Of a stretch of DNA of 64,000 bases, positions 54,885-64,000 are shown one piece after another. The translations under genes were made by a program, and so were the position numbers. Below the pieces are notes generated by a model that was not told where the DNA came from, searched no databases, and worked only from the letters and a program-made list of their open reading frames with translations. This stretch comes from Flectonema sp. DT1601 (taxonomy: Eukaryota > Euglenozoa > Diplonemea > Diplonemida > Diplonemidae): positions 62,001-126,000 of the forward strand of contig OZ025867.1 in assembly GCA_964019425.1 (NCBI GenBank), written 5' to 3'. Position 1 is the stretch's first letter, and each line of letters opens with the position of its first letter.

Positions 54885-55277
54885 ATGGGTTGCACAGCGA
54901 GTAAGAGGCAACCGTCCAAAGGGACGAAACCGACCGAGTCAGAAATTAAAAGCAAGGCACCAGTGACTTCTGCTATAGTTGCCTCAGATGTAAAGACTGA
55001 AACTAATAAAGTTGTTGAGAAGCAAGTTGTTAAACGCAAGCAACCAAAGATGTTACCACCGCCATTGCTACCTCCCAATGAGGATACAGTAAGCAGACAG
55101 GCTAGTATAGGAGACAGCAATACTTTAATGACAACAAATGCTGCTGTGAAGGATACAACTACTGATCTACTAACGCCTTGCAGTTTCCACTTCAATGAAA
55201 CGTTTCCTCCAAACTCTCCTTCTGTTGGAAGCCGCACCAACAGTGAATGTGTTCGGCAGCTTTCGACAGTCTCTTAA
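54885..55277 (+). CDS. MGCTASK N-acylated small protein
   Basis: The product is 130 aa. MGCTASK is an N-myristoylation signal (Gly2, Ser6, Lys7) with Cys3 for palmitoylation, the same design as MGCGASK at 5868-6801. The rest is hydrophilic, Ser/Thr/Lys-rich and probably disordered (KRKQPKMLPPPLLPPNED, later FPPNSPSVGSRTNS). Both proteins contain a Pro-Pro-(x)-Ser-Pro type stretch near the C-terminus, so they may be distant members of one family of membrane-tethered adaptors. There is no catalytic motif. The start follows an ACTACACAG acceptor by 21 nt. Confidence 0.75.
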   Translation: MGCTASKRQPSKGTKPTESEIKSKAPVTSAIVASDVKTETNKVVEKQVVKRKQPKMLPPPLLPPNEDTVSRQASIGDSNTLMTTNAAVKDTTTDLLTPCSFHFNETFPPNSPSVGSRTNSECVRQLSTVS

Positions 55278-56505
55278 CCTAATTTTTTGATTTGTTTTGG
55301 ATATTATTGTTTTATAAGGTTTATCATAACCAACTTGCGGGAGTGCACTGTGATTGTGTATTTATAAATCAGTCAAAATTATTTTTTGCGACCAAATTCT
55401 GGACAATGAAAAAAATTTTTTTTCAAAAAAAAAAAAAAAAAAAAAAAAAAATAGTAAAAAAACTCCGATCGAAGCGGTATTTTAATGTGCCGCATCGTTC
55501 GGTTCATTTTTTCGTCCGAAATCGGGTGATGGACATCACGTGTTTGTTACACATTTTGAGAAAAGAGATTTTTTGTGGTTAACTCTGTCAGCCGCGGACA
55601 AGTAAGAAAGTTCTATTATGGCACTGTTGACCCCAGCTGTATCCAGAGAAAAAAGAATCGAGCAAAAAGCTCCCTTCGTATGAAGTCACAACTTATGATG
55701 AATCACAAGTTATCTGAGCCTGCATGAAGTGGTATCACCATCACCATCATCGATTCCAAAAAAAAAAAAAAAATGGAGCAAAAAATATCAAATTGTGCAA
55801 CCATAAATAAATTTTGACTGATATTTTTTTTTGATTTTTGTTTTTTTATGACATCGATAGTTAATATGATACTTCCTTAGTATGTTTATAAAGGAAGTAA
55901 GAGAAAAAAAAAAAAAAGGACAACCTCATTGATGCTTGCCTGCGTGTTTGATATTCACCCTTCAAACAACTTTTTTTTTTCATTGAGGTAGGTAGAAAAG
56001 TTACGTCCGGCGCAGTTATGACCTTAAACTGACTGTCATCTCACCTGATCCTTTTGGTTTTCATTTCTTGTTGAGTGATACGGCTATGTGCTCTGCCTAA
56101 TTGTTGTGGTACTTTTATAAAGCTTTCGTTAAGCCCCCAGTACAATTATAATGCTTTGGACCCTAGATACTGTTCCCGGGGTTTCCATTTTCTTTCGTGG
56201 TATGGCAGGCATGGTCGTATTATAAAGAAAGATGCTGAATATGGAATAAGAAAGATTTTTTTTTTTTTTTTTTTTTTTTTTCACTTCCACTCCCGGATTA
56301 TTTCTCTTTTATTTTCTTTAGTTGATTTCAACCTGTTAGCCTCTGGGGAGGGTGGGGACTGGAAGTCGATCACTTCCAACCGAAACTGTAAAACTTCATC
56401 TTCGCGAGTGGGTCCTTACTGATGCGGGCTACCCATACCCCTCTTGGTCATCGGTTCGGTATTTTGCTAACTAAGTATCTTTTTCTTATTTATCAGTAGA
56501 CCCCA
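55278..56505. other. Gene-free stretch
   Basis: TCAGTCAAAATTATTTTTTG (55367-55386 and a few bases beyond) matches 26487-26514. An A-run lies at about 55424-55451 and a T-run at about 56258-56281. No gene seen. Confidence 0.45.
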
Positions 56506-56640
56506 GAACTTACTGATGAAGTCCTTAAGAGGGACAAGTAGTATAAGATTAAGGCTCCTGAAACTACGTATTCCACGAGTGTTTTATGGAACAGCAGAAC
56601 AAATGTGTTTTTATAATCTTTTATTTTTGATTTAGTGCAC
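56506..56640 (+). repeat. Dispersed repeat family R3, copy
   Basis: CAGAACTTACTGATGAAGTC, TTAAGAGGGACAAGTAGTAT and AGGCTCCTGAAACTACGTAT match copies 1 and 2. CTGATGA is followed here by a hairpin AGTCC-TTAAGAG-GGAC. Confidence 0.7.
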
Positions 56641-57162
56641 TTTTTTTTTTTCATATAAACTCATATTGTTTAAGTATTTGTTATTGCAAACATATTAAAC
56701 CTTCAGCGTAAAACATAAAAATTGTCTACGCGTGAAATTTTATTCTTTTTTTTTTTTTTTTTTTTTTTTTTGTGAAAAGAGTTCGAAGACTGAAGGAGGC
56801 AATTTCAGTGATTTTACCCAGCTATGTGGGTGGGACCCCAGGGTGCACAGTCAGGCCGGAGCCCCAGGTCCCACAGGTCCCGCAGGTTTGGTGTATTTTT
56901 GGGCCACTTCGGTGTATTTTGGGCCACTTTTTGTTGGCTTTTTTTTTGGTGTATTTTGGGTCATAACCCCCTTTTTTTTTATATTTAACCCCCTCCACCT
57001 TAACATCTTTCCTTGTGATAAAATAATCGTTATTAAGATTCGTTTTCTTCTTCTTTTTTTTTCGACTAATCTCCTGCTTCTATGATGTGATGGGAGCTTC
57101 GAGATTTATTTCAATTCTCTAACAAGATAAGGTCACATCCAGAGACGATGAACCCGACTACG

Positions 57163-57195
<33 letters not shown>

Positions 57196-57198
57196 AGA
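56641..57198. other. Spacer with a short GC-richer patch
   Basis: A GC-rich patch at about 56815-56900 (GGTCCCACAGGTCCCGCAGG) could encode a short Gly-Pro run, but no gene structure surrounds it. CCAGAGACGATGAA at 57138-57151 resembles the start of the gene at 57796. Confidence 0.35.
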
Positions 57199-57312
57199 AA
57201 CATTTTGTGTGTTCGTAATGAGTCCTGATTTCTGACTAGCAGCGCCAAGCCCAAGTGATTTTTTAAACCCTCAGGAATTACTTAATAAGATTAAAAAGGC
57301 TCAAATTATATT
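57199..57312 (+). repeat. 3' piece of the fossil retroelement family
   Basis: GTGTGTTCGTAATGAGTCCT, TTTCTGACTAGCAGCGCCAA and TCAGGAATTACTTAATAAGA parallel 4478-4620 and 26354-26490. Confidence 0.6.
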
Positions 57313-57352
57313 TTTTTTGATTATTCTTCTACTTCATGTTTGTGATGTTTTT

Positions 57353-57470
57353 AATTAGATCTCAATTTACTCAAATACTCTCTTTAACAGGATTGATACT
57401 AACAGATGTCCAGAGACGATGAATATTTCATCGGAGACGGGCAGTATCCGAATGACGGTGGCAAAGCTCT
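57353..57470 (+). pseudogene. Duplicated 5' end of the gene at 57796
   Basis: 118 bp nearly identical to 57743-57860 (two differences seen). It includes the TCTTTAACAG acceptor, the ATG and about 22 codons (MSRDDEYFIGDGQYPNDGGK), then breaks off into unrelated sequence. Confidence 0.9.
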
Positions 57471-57530
57471 TACTTATCATTACTTTATTTCTTATTTTCT
57501 GATCTAATGTGGCGTGTTCTCCCTCTCTTT

Positions 57531-57713
57531 GGCGAAAATTGGCGTTATCAGCCGTCTCTAACACTGTCTGCTCGCGTGGACGGTGGGTTTAGGTAGTCAT
57601 TTGTTCCAGGTTATTCTACGTCTCTTATCGTCTGTGAGAGTCTCAAGGTTGGCTGGTAGCGATATAACTGTTACTCTGTGAGCTTTTCCTGGCTTTTGGC
57701 TTCCTAGGCTTCG

Positions 57714-57743
<30 letters not shown>
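57531..57743 (+). repeat. Dispersed repeat family R1, longest copy
   Basis: It runs from GGCGAAAATTGGCGTTATCA to a TAAA-repeat tail (TTCGTAAATAAATAAATAAA) and lies exactly between the two 118-bp direct repeats. The (TAAA)n tail suggests a retroposed element. Confidence 0.7.
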
Positions 57744-57746
<3 letters not shown>

Positions 57747-57795
57747 AGATCTCAATTTACTCAAATACTCTCTTTAACAGGATTGATACTAACAG

Positions 57796-58236
57796 ATGTC
57801 CAGAGACGATGAATATTTCATCGGGGACGGCCAGTATCCGAATGACGGTGGCAAAGCTCTCCAACAGCTGTGGGAAATGTACCCATGGAGTGAAATCAAA
57901 GGATGTCCTGGTAGGTATGTTCTAAAGAACGGTGTCGCTACCGACAAGCTATTCCATGAAATAGCTGAGCGTTACACCAGTGAGGAACTTATAGCTAAAA
58001 ATCTTATAGGCAAGGCTTGCAAAGATCAATTGTCCGTGGCACATTTCGAAGGCGGAGGAGGACTTCTCACATATCACAAAAAAGGAGGTGACGAGATTCA
58101 TACTTTAAATACGAAATCTGGAATGCTGAGAAAACTAACTTCTCTCGGACTTCATGACAAGTTCCTGTGGGGGGATGATAAAGAACCATTAAGGTACCTG
58201 GGTACGGGTACGGGTACGGGTACGGGTACCTCTTAG
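57796..58236 (+). CDS. Small conserved-looking protein, function unknown
   Basis: The product is 146 aa. It is soluble and mixed alpha/beta in appearance, with KGCPGRYVLKNG near residue 35 and GGGLLTYHKKGGDEIHTLNT near residue 95, which look like two strands flanking a compact domain. I have seen PGRYVL-type motifs in uncharacterised proteins but cannot name a family. The C-terminus is a GTACGG microsatellite encoding Gly-Thr repeats (58198-58230). The start codon directly follows TACTAACAG. An alternative acceptor TTTAACAG ends at 57780. It lies 153 nt upstream of RPC1 on the same strand. A truncated copy of its 5' end lies just upstream. Confidence 0.75.
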   Translation: MSRDDEYFIGDGQYPNDGGKALQQLWEMYPWSEIKGCPGRYVLKNGVATDKLFHEIAERYTSEELIAKNLIGKACKDQLSVAHFEGGGGLLTYHKKGGDEIHTLNTKSGMLRKLTSLGLHDKFLWGDDKEPLRYLGTGTGTGTGTS

Positions 58237-58389
58237 AGAATATTGTTATTAAGTTACCGGAAGAACTGATATCTGAAAGAATTCATCTTCCTTGTCTGAG
58301 TTCTGACTACTGCACAATTGTGATTTATTATTTTTAATTCTATTTATTTTTCTTTGACAGGTGACAGCGGGGGGGGGGAGTACAATAAA

Positions 58390-61300
58390 ATGCCCCTCGT
58401 AAACCTAAATGAAGTTCGAGGGGGTCCAAGAGGGACCGTACCAGTGACAGATATTCCTAGAAGTATATCTGAGATTCAGTTTGGAACATTTTCTGCTAAA
58501 GAAATGAGAAAGTTAAGTCACGTGCATGTCTTTAATGCTGAAGGACAGGTTGGAGGGACAAGTCTTCCCTATGGTGTCCTTGATTCAAGACTAGGTGTGT
58601 GTACTCGTACAGCTGTATGCGCAACATGTGGACTCAAGAATGATGGATGCACAGGTCATTTTGGACACATGGAATTAGCACTTCCCCTTTTTCACAATGG
58701 ATATTTCAAAATCGTCCTTCAGATACTAAGAACAATCTGTAAGGGTTGCTGTAAAGTTATGATCGAAGGAGACGATAGAAGAAAACTATTAGCTCGAATG
58801 AGAAATAGAAACGTGTCATCAGCTAAACGAACTAAAATTCAACAAGACTTGTCAGCTGTGTGTCAAAAAGTTTCAGAATGTCCTCATTGTGGTCACACAA
58901 ATGGAAAAGTTAAAAAAGAAATGGGATACCGGAACCCGAGACTCTTCCATGAACGTTACGGAGATCCAAAAAAACCAAAACCAATTCACACTCAAGAAAA
59001 ACTTACAATGGAAATAGAATTAGAAGACGCTCTCGATAACAACCCAGACCTCAAACCTTATGTTGGAAAGATTACAGATTCTTTAAGTCCATCAGACTGC
59101 ATTAGTTTGTTTCAAAGAATTCCTCAAGAAGATAGAGAACTACTTGACTTGGATAGACACACCTGTCCTTCTAATTTATTATTATCTACTTTAATTGTTC
59201 CTCCGATATGTATCAGACCATTTGTTGATGGTTCTGCAACAGGAGGTGCCGCTGGAACGTTTAAGGACAACGATCTGACTGAAAACTTATTATCAACTTT
59301 GAGATGTTCAAAAGACTTGCGTCTTAAAATGGACACCACCAACCCGTCTGTTGTATGGGAAGCGTGGGATACTCTTCAAGGTGTATTTACAACTCTGCTA
59401 GATGCTGACATGCCTGGGTATCAAAAACAAGCAGCACAGCAATTCATCACTGGTCGTACAGGTCTTGTTCAGAGATTAAAAGGAAAAGAAGGAAGATTTA
59501 GAAAACATTTATCAGGAAAACGTGTTGATTTCTCTGGTAGAACCGTCATCAGTCCTGATCCTAATTTAAAAATTACAGAACTTGCTGTTCCAATAAAGAT
59601 AGCTGAGATCTTAACCTATCCAGAAAGGGTATTCTCAAACAATAGACAAAGACTGTACAGTGCTGTCGTCAACGGTACAACATATCCTGGAGCTTGTTAT
59701 GTGGTAAAGAAATCTGGTCAGAAAATGGGTATCGCATACATGGGTGATCAGTTCAGAAAACGGGTTGCAGAAAATCTTGAAAACGGGGATGTAGTTCACC
59801 GTCACATGATAAACGGTGATTGTGTTATATTTAACAGACAGCCTTCACTGCATAGGATATCTATGATGTGTCACAGAGCTAGGGTATTACCATACAGAAC
59901 TCTTCGATTTAATGAGTGTTGTTGTGCTCCATATAACGCTGATTTTGATGGCGATGAAATGAACCTCCACTTACCACAAACTGAAGAGGCTCGCGCGGAA
60001 TGCGCAACTCTCATGGCCACATCGCGTAACGTAATCTCAGCCAGACATGGAGAACCAATCATTGCTGCGACTCAAGATTTCTTAACTGGAGGATATCTCC
60101 TTACTCGTAAGAATCTATTTTTAGACCGAGCGCAGATAGGTCACATCATGTCATCGATGTTTGAGACTGGCGTCATCTTTGATCTTCCAACACCAGCCCT
60201 TCTCAAACCTCGTGAGCTCTGGACAGGAAAACAAGTTCTTTCTTTATTAGTAAGACCAAACTTACGAACACCTGTAAATTTAAATTTTGAAGCCCGAGCA
60301 AAATTCTATACCAAAGACAAGCATATGTGTGAAAAAGATGGATACGTTTGTTTTTTTAACTCTGAATTGATCAGCGGGACACTAGAAAAGAAACTTCTCG
60401 GAGGAGGAGGTAAAGACGGATTGTTTTATCAACTGTTCTTATGTGCTGGTCATGCTTACAGCGCAAGATGTATGTGGAGACTTGCTCGTTTAACAAGCAG
60501 ATGGTTAATGAATTATGGATTTTCTATTGGTATAAACGACGTAACACCCAGCAAAGTACTAGTCGAGAATAAAGATATGCTCATAAATCAAGGATACGTT
60601 GATTGCGCTGATTACATTAAAAGGTTTAATGAAGGGACCCTTGAAGCAGATCCTGGTTGTACAGCAGAAGTAACCCTTGAGAATAAATTAAACGGATTGT
60701 TGTCGAAGGTTCGTGAAGACTGCGGTACTCTTTGTATGAGAATTCTTCATTGGTCGAATTCTCCTTTTATTATGTCTTCGTGTGGATCAAAGGGATCTCC
60801 GTTGAATATATCTCAAATGGCTGCTGTTCTTGGTCAACAGACTGTTTCAGGAAAGCGAATTGGTAACGGGTTTATTCACAGATCACTTCCTCATTTTAAA
60901 CGATTTTCAAGAGAGCCTCGAACTCGAGGATTTGTCGCTAATTCTTTCTACACTGGTCTCCAACCTCATGAGTTTTGGTTTCATACAATGGGTGGTCGTG
61001 AAGGTCTTGTTGACACTGCCGTAAAGACTGCTGAAACCGGATACATGCAACGTCGATTAGTAAAATCTATGGAAGACCTTTGTGTTCAATATGACTATAA
61101 AGTTACTGACAGTCAAGGTATGTAAAACAACTTTTTTATATATTTATATTTCACAATCACATTACATTATTCAACAACACCCACCAGGTATGATGATTCA
61201 AAGAGTGTATGGAGATGATGGACTTGATCCTCTCTACACAGAAACACCTGATTTCCGACCTGTTAATTTTAATATCCTATGGAACAGTATGGCATCTGTG

Positions 61301-62875
61301 GCACGAAAAACTGATACAAGTAAACTCCGAACACTGAAAGCGGATGAAGTCATTCCTGCCCTTAAGGAAATGCTATCTGAAGAAAGATGTTCAGATTTCA
61401 GTGATAAGTTCAAAGATGAGTTGGAACAATTCTGGAAAGGAAAAGCTGAACAACTAGCGACAATTACAACACAGATTACAGCAGCAGTCACTGCTGGTTT
61501 AGAATCATCAGCCTCGTTGATGAACACAAGCGAAGAGGACTCAAGTCCTCTCAGTTTGATGAAAAAATTTGCTGAACAAAAAACCATCGAAGCCTCGTCT
61601 GATGCACGCATAAAGAAATTAGTAAATATGTTACTACTAGTAACTACAGAAAACATGCAACTCATGATTGATGAATGTATCCTAAAACATCAGAAATACC
61701 GATGTGAACCCGGAACAGCCTGTGGAGCTATTGGAGCTCAGAGTATCGGTGAGCCTGGAACTCAGATGACTTTAAAAACTTTCCATTTTGCAGGAGTTGC
61801 TTCCATGAGTATCACTCAAGGTGTACCCAGAATCAAAGAAATTATAAACGCTGCGAAAACAATTAAGACACCTTTAATCACTGCATTCCTAACAAATCAA
61901 TGTGATGAACAAGCAGCAAAGGTTGTTAAGGCCAGAGTTGAGCGAACAACACTTGGTGACATATGCACATCCTTTGATGAGGTGTACACTCCGATTAACT
62001 GCTACATTGTAGTCAGAATTGACTTAAACACTTTATTCGATCTGCAGCTGGATATTGATTCTTTCTCCATAAGAGATGCTATTTTAAGATATGCTGCGTC
62101 AACAACTCGGAAAAGACACAATGCATTTCCTCTAAAACCACAACACATTCCAAAAGAACAAGTCTCTGCAAACACTCTTCACATTTATCCTTACGACACA
62201 ATGAAGGACAAACTACTGCATAATATTCAAAAGATTTTGACTCACCTTCCTGGTATTGTTGTTGCTGGATTGGCTGGTATTAAACGTGCGGTTGTTAGTT
62301 CGTTTAAAGAAGAAAAGTATATGGTCTCTGAAAAGCAAGCGACTGGAGAATATAAACAAATTGAAAAGAGTAAACGACACTATAAATTGTTAATTGAGGG
62401 AGCTGATCTGTTGGAGGTTTGTAGCATTCCAGGAATTGATTCTGAGAGGTCGTTTTGTAATCATATTGCCGTCACTGAGAAGGTTTTGGGAATTGAAGCT
62501 GCTCGCTTGATGATCATTCGTGAGATTAGAGGAGTTATGGGATCCTACGGACTAGCCATCGATATCCGACACGTTATGCAGTTAGCTGACGTTATGACTT
62601 TTAGAGGAGAAGTATTAGGTATCACTCGATTCGGAATGCAAAAAATGAGAGATTCAGTAATGATGTTGGCATCATTTGAAAAAACAACCGACATCCTCTT
62701 TGATGCTGCCGCCCATAGCAGAAAAGACGACAAGCTTGGAGTATCAGAAAAAATCATCATGGGTGCCCCTATTAAACTCGGTACAGGACTGTTTAAATTA
62801 CTACACAGCGTTGAAACCGTAAAGGAGCGACGAACTCCGAAACCGCTATTCAGAACACCAACTCTATTTGGTTGA
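58390..62875 (+). CDS. RPC1: DNA-directed RNA polymerase III largest subunit (RPC1)
   Basis: Exons are 58390-61117 and 61188-62875 (1471 aa, normal for RPC1). The 70-nt GTATGT...CACCAG intron splits a Gly codon between DSQG and [14 protein letters not shown]. This is the catalytic subunit of Pol III, which makes tRNA, 5S and U6 RNA in the nucleus. Seen in order: the N-terminal zinc clamp ([20 protein letters not shown]); the lid/rudder region [13 protein letters not shown]; the catalytic [15 protein letters not shown] (about residue 516) whose three Asp bind Mg; the bridge helix [20 protein letters not shown] (about 865); and the trigger loop [16 protein letters not shown] (about 1097) with the Pol III-type [12 protein letters not shown]. 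There is no heptad C-terminal domain, which excludes Pol II. The start follows TTTGACAG by 29 nt. Confidence 0.97.
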
Positions 62876-63703
62876 TCTTATGAACCATAAGTTAGGTTTC
62901 CTGTATTCATATTTTCTGTGACCGGTTGGACACTGATTCCTCGGACAGAGAGTTTGCAGATTTCGCTTAGAGTCATCTGGTCTCATATTTACAATCATAT
63001 AACAAAAAAAAAAAAAAAAAAAAAAGGAAAAAAAAAAAACTTTTCGAAAAAACAGAAAGAAGGAAGAAAGCAAAAAAAACAAGAAAACAAAAACAAAAAA
63101 ATCGTTCCCTATTCTTCCCCGTAGGTCATCATGTACAGCGCGCGCGCACCGACAATAGTGTTTTTTTTTAAAAAAAAAATTGTCACTGAACCAACCACAG
63201 AAAATGAAAAAATAGTTTTTTCATTTTTTTTTTTTTTTTTTTTAAATTGCGGATTTAACTGCATATGATCACAACAAAAAAAAAAAAAAAAAAAACGGTG
63301 TTAAAAAGAAAAAGAATAAGAAGAAAAGAAACCAACAGCAAAAGTGGGTTTTATCGGTGTCAGCGCGCCTTGCATGCATTGTTCAGAAATATTGTTCTAA
63401 CGGAATTAATTAAAACAACCTTTATTGTATTACAGCAACAATCAAAAGCGTTAGAGTCGAATGGTAGTTTGTGAGTTGTTAAACCTTTATGATATGATAT
63501 GATATGTTATGTTATGATATTAATTTTATTACCAGGTTCCACCCCCTCCCCCATCCCTCCCGCAACTACCTTCTCGGTAGTAAAAGGGATTAAGGGGTAG
63601 CTCAGGTTCGGATCCCCTCCCCACTAATCCGTCTACAGTTCCCTTATAAGCGATCGATTCTTAAGTAACGTGTTGCCGGGAGGGCTAGGCAACCTCTTTC
63701 TGA
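62876..63703. other. Intergenic region
   Basis: A/T-run-rich spacer with an ATGAT/ATGTT microsatellite near 63489-63520. An imperfect hairpin at 63587-63630 precedes the acceptor TCTACAG ending 63638. Confidence 0.45.
63587..63630 (+). other. Imperfect stem-loop upstream of CNOT10
   Basis: GGATTAAGGGG pairs with CCCCACTAATCC around a 21-nt loop. It lies just before the likely trans-splice acceptor. It could be structural or by chance. Confidence 0.4.
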
Positions 63704-64000
63704 ATGACAGGCAGCAGGGACGTTGCGAAGGAGGCGCACTCTCGATTCCTATCGAGGAACTATGATCAATGCCTTGCGTCTCTTCACTCATTACTGTCGA
63801 GCACACCTAGAGGCGATTTAAAAATTCAACACAACGTTGCTATTTGTGAATATTTTAAAGGAGGATGTCAGGAATCTGGAAAGTTTGCCAACGATTTGGA
63901 GAAGTTGGGAAAAAGTTTAGACCGAGAGAAAAAGATAGAACACTTGAACAGTATCGCAGCTGTAAAAAAACTTGCAACTCAGCGAATGCAACAATACCGT
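63704..64000 (+). CDS. CNOT10: CCR4-NOT complex subunit 10, N-terminal part
   Basis: 99 residues are seen, running off the window end. MTGSRDVAKEAHSRFLSRNY, then DQCLASLHSLL and KIQHNVAICEYFKGGCQESG match the start of CNOT10 (LAKEA...F..G.Y..C...L..L, then KVLHNIAVAEFFRDGC), which begins with a TPR-type helical repeat. CNOT10 partners CNOT11 in the CCR4-NOT deadenylase complex. In trypanosomes NOT10 anchors the CAF1 deadenylase and is important for mRNA turnover. The ATG is the first after a TCTACAG acceptor. No zinc finger is intended here although two Cys are present. Confidence 0.85.
   Translation, partial: MTGSRDVAKEAHSRFLSRNYDQCLASLHSLLSSTPRGDLKIQHNVAICEYFKGGCQESGKFANDLEKLGKSLDREKKIEHLNSIAAVKKLATQRMQQYR

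Noticed and set aside
57796-61117. Joining the 146-residue gene to RPC1 as one spliced gene
   Set aside because: RPC1 has its own ATG and acceptor and full expected length. The upstream frame ends with its own stop, and the would-be intron is longer than the others.
63599-63630. tRNA-like words TAGCTCAGGT and GGTTCGGATCCCC
   Set aside because: The A-box and B-box-like words overlap and no cloverleaf of about 72 nt can be formed. Kept only as a hairpin.
63834-63900. Zinc finger in the CNOT10 N-terminus (CEYFKGGC)
   Set aside because: The Cys spacing fits no CCCH finger, and the segment aligns with the helical repeat of CNOT10.

Overview
The window reads as nuclear DNA of a unicellular eukaryote of the Euglenozoa, most likely a diplonemid. 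Three things point there. (1) All 16 gene models lie on the + strand. (2) Nearly every start codon has a pyrimidine-then-AG acceptor within about 10-90 nt upstream, as expected for spliced-leader (SL) trans-splicing. (3) Bases 7345-7371 resemble the 3' part of the euglenozoan spliced leader, closest to the diplonemid form as I remember it. The standard code fits, since genes end in TAA, TAG and TGA. Four cis introns are conventional GT-AG and 67-71 nt long, and a fifth of 128 nt is likely. Intergenic DNA is AT-rich, full of long A and T runs, and crowded with dispersed repeats.

Layout. 0-11 kb: the 3' end of a cysteine-rich secreted or surface protein, a ubiquitin-like plus 18-repeat LRR protein, a cluster of dead mobile elements (3.5-5.5 kb), an N-myristoylation-type MGCGASK protein, the SL-like sequence, a 133-bp tandem repeat, and a TUTase/TRF4-like protein that has probably lost catalysis. 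11-16.8 kb: no gene seen. 16.8-21.4 kb: a VIT/VWA membrane protein with a Cys-Asp tail, a CCCH zinc-finger protein and a small unknown. 21.4-28.2 kb: gene-free, with SINE-like repeats, a 28S rRNA fragment and a GC-richer island. 28.2-32.6 kb: a saposin-like secreted protein, a zinc-module/beta-repeat protein and a CELF-like two-RRM protein. 32.6-38.9 kb: no gene seen. 38.9-46.7 kb: a mobile-element and satellite complex (a long-TIR DNA transposon, a ~139-bp array interrupted by a piggyBac and a 158-bp repeat, then ~860 bp of 10/11-bp-phased A-tracts). 46.8-55.3 kb: a tetraspan protein with glycine zippers, a large type I membrane protein, foldback elements and an MGCTASK protein. 57.8-64 kb: a small conserved-looking protein, the RNA polymerase III largest subunit, and the start of CNOT10.

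The genes form no single pathway. Several belong to RNA metabolism (Pol III RPC1, CNOT10, CELF-like RRM, CCCH finger, dead TUTase/TRF4), which suits a lineage that controls expression mostly after transcription. Others are surface, secreted or membrane-anchored proteins. The phased A-tract satellite, the SL-like sequence, the 28S-containing chimeric repeat and the dead nucleotidyltransferase most deserve follow-up.
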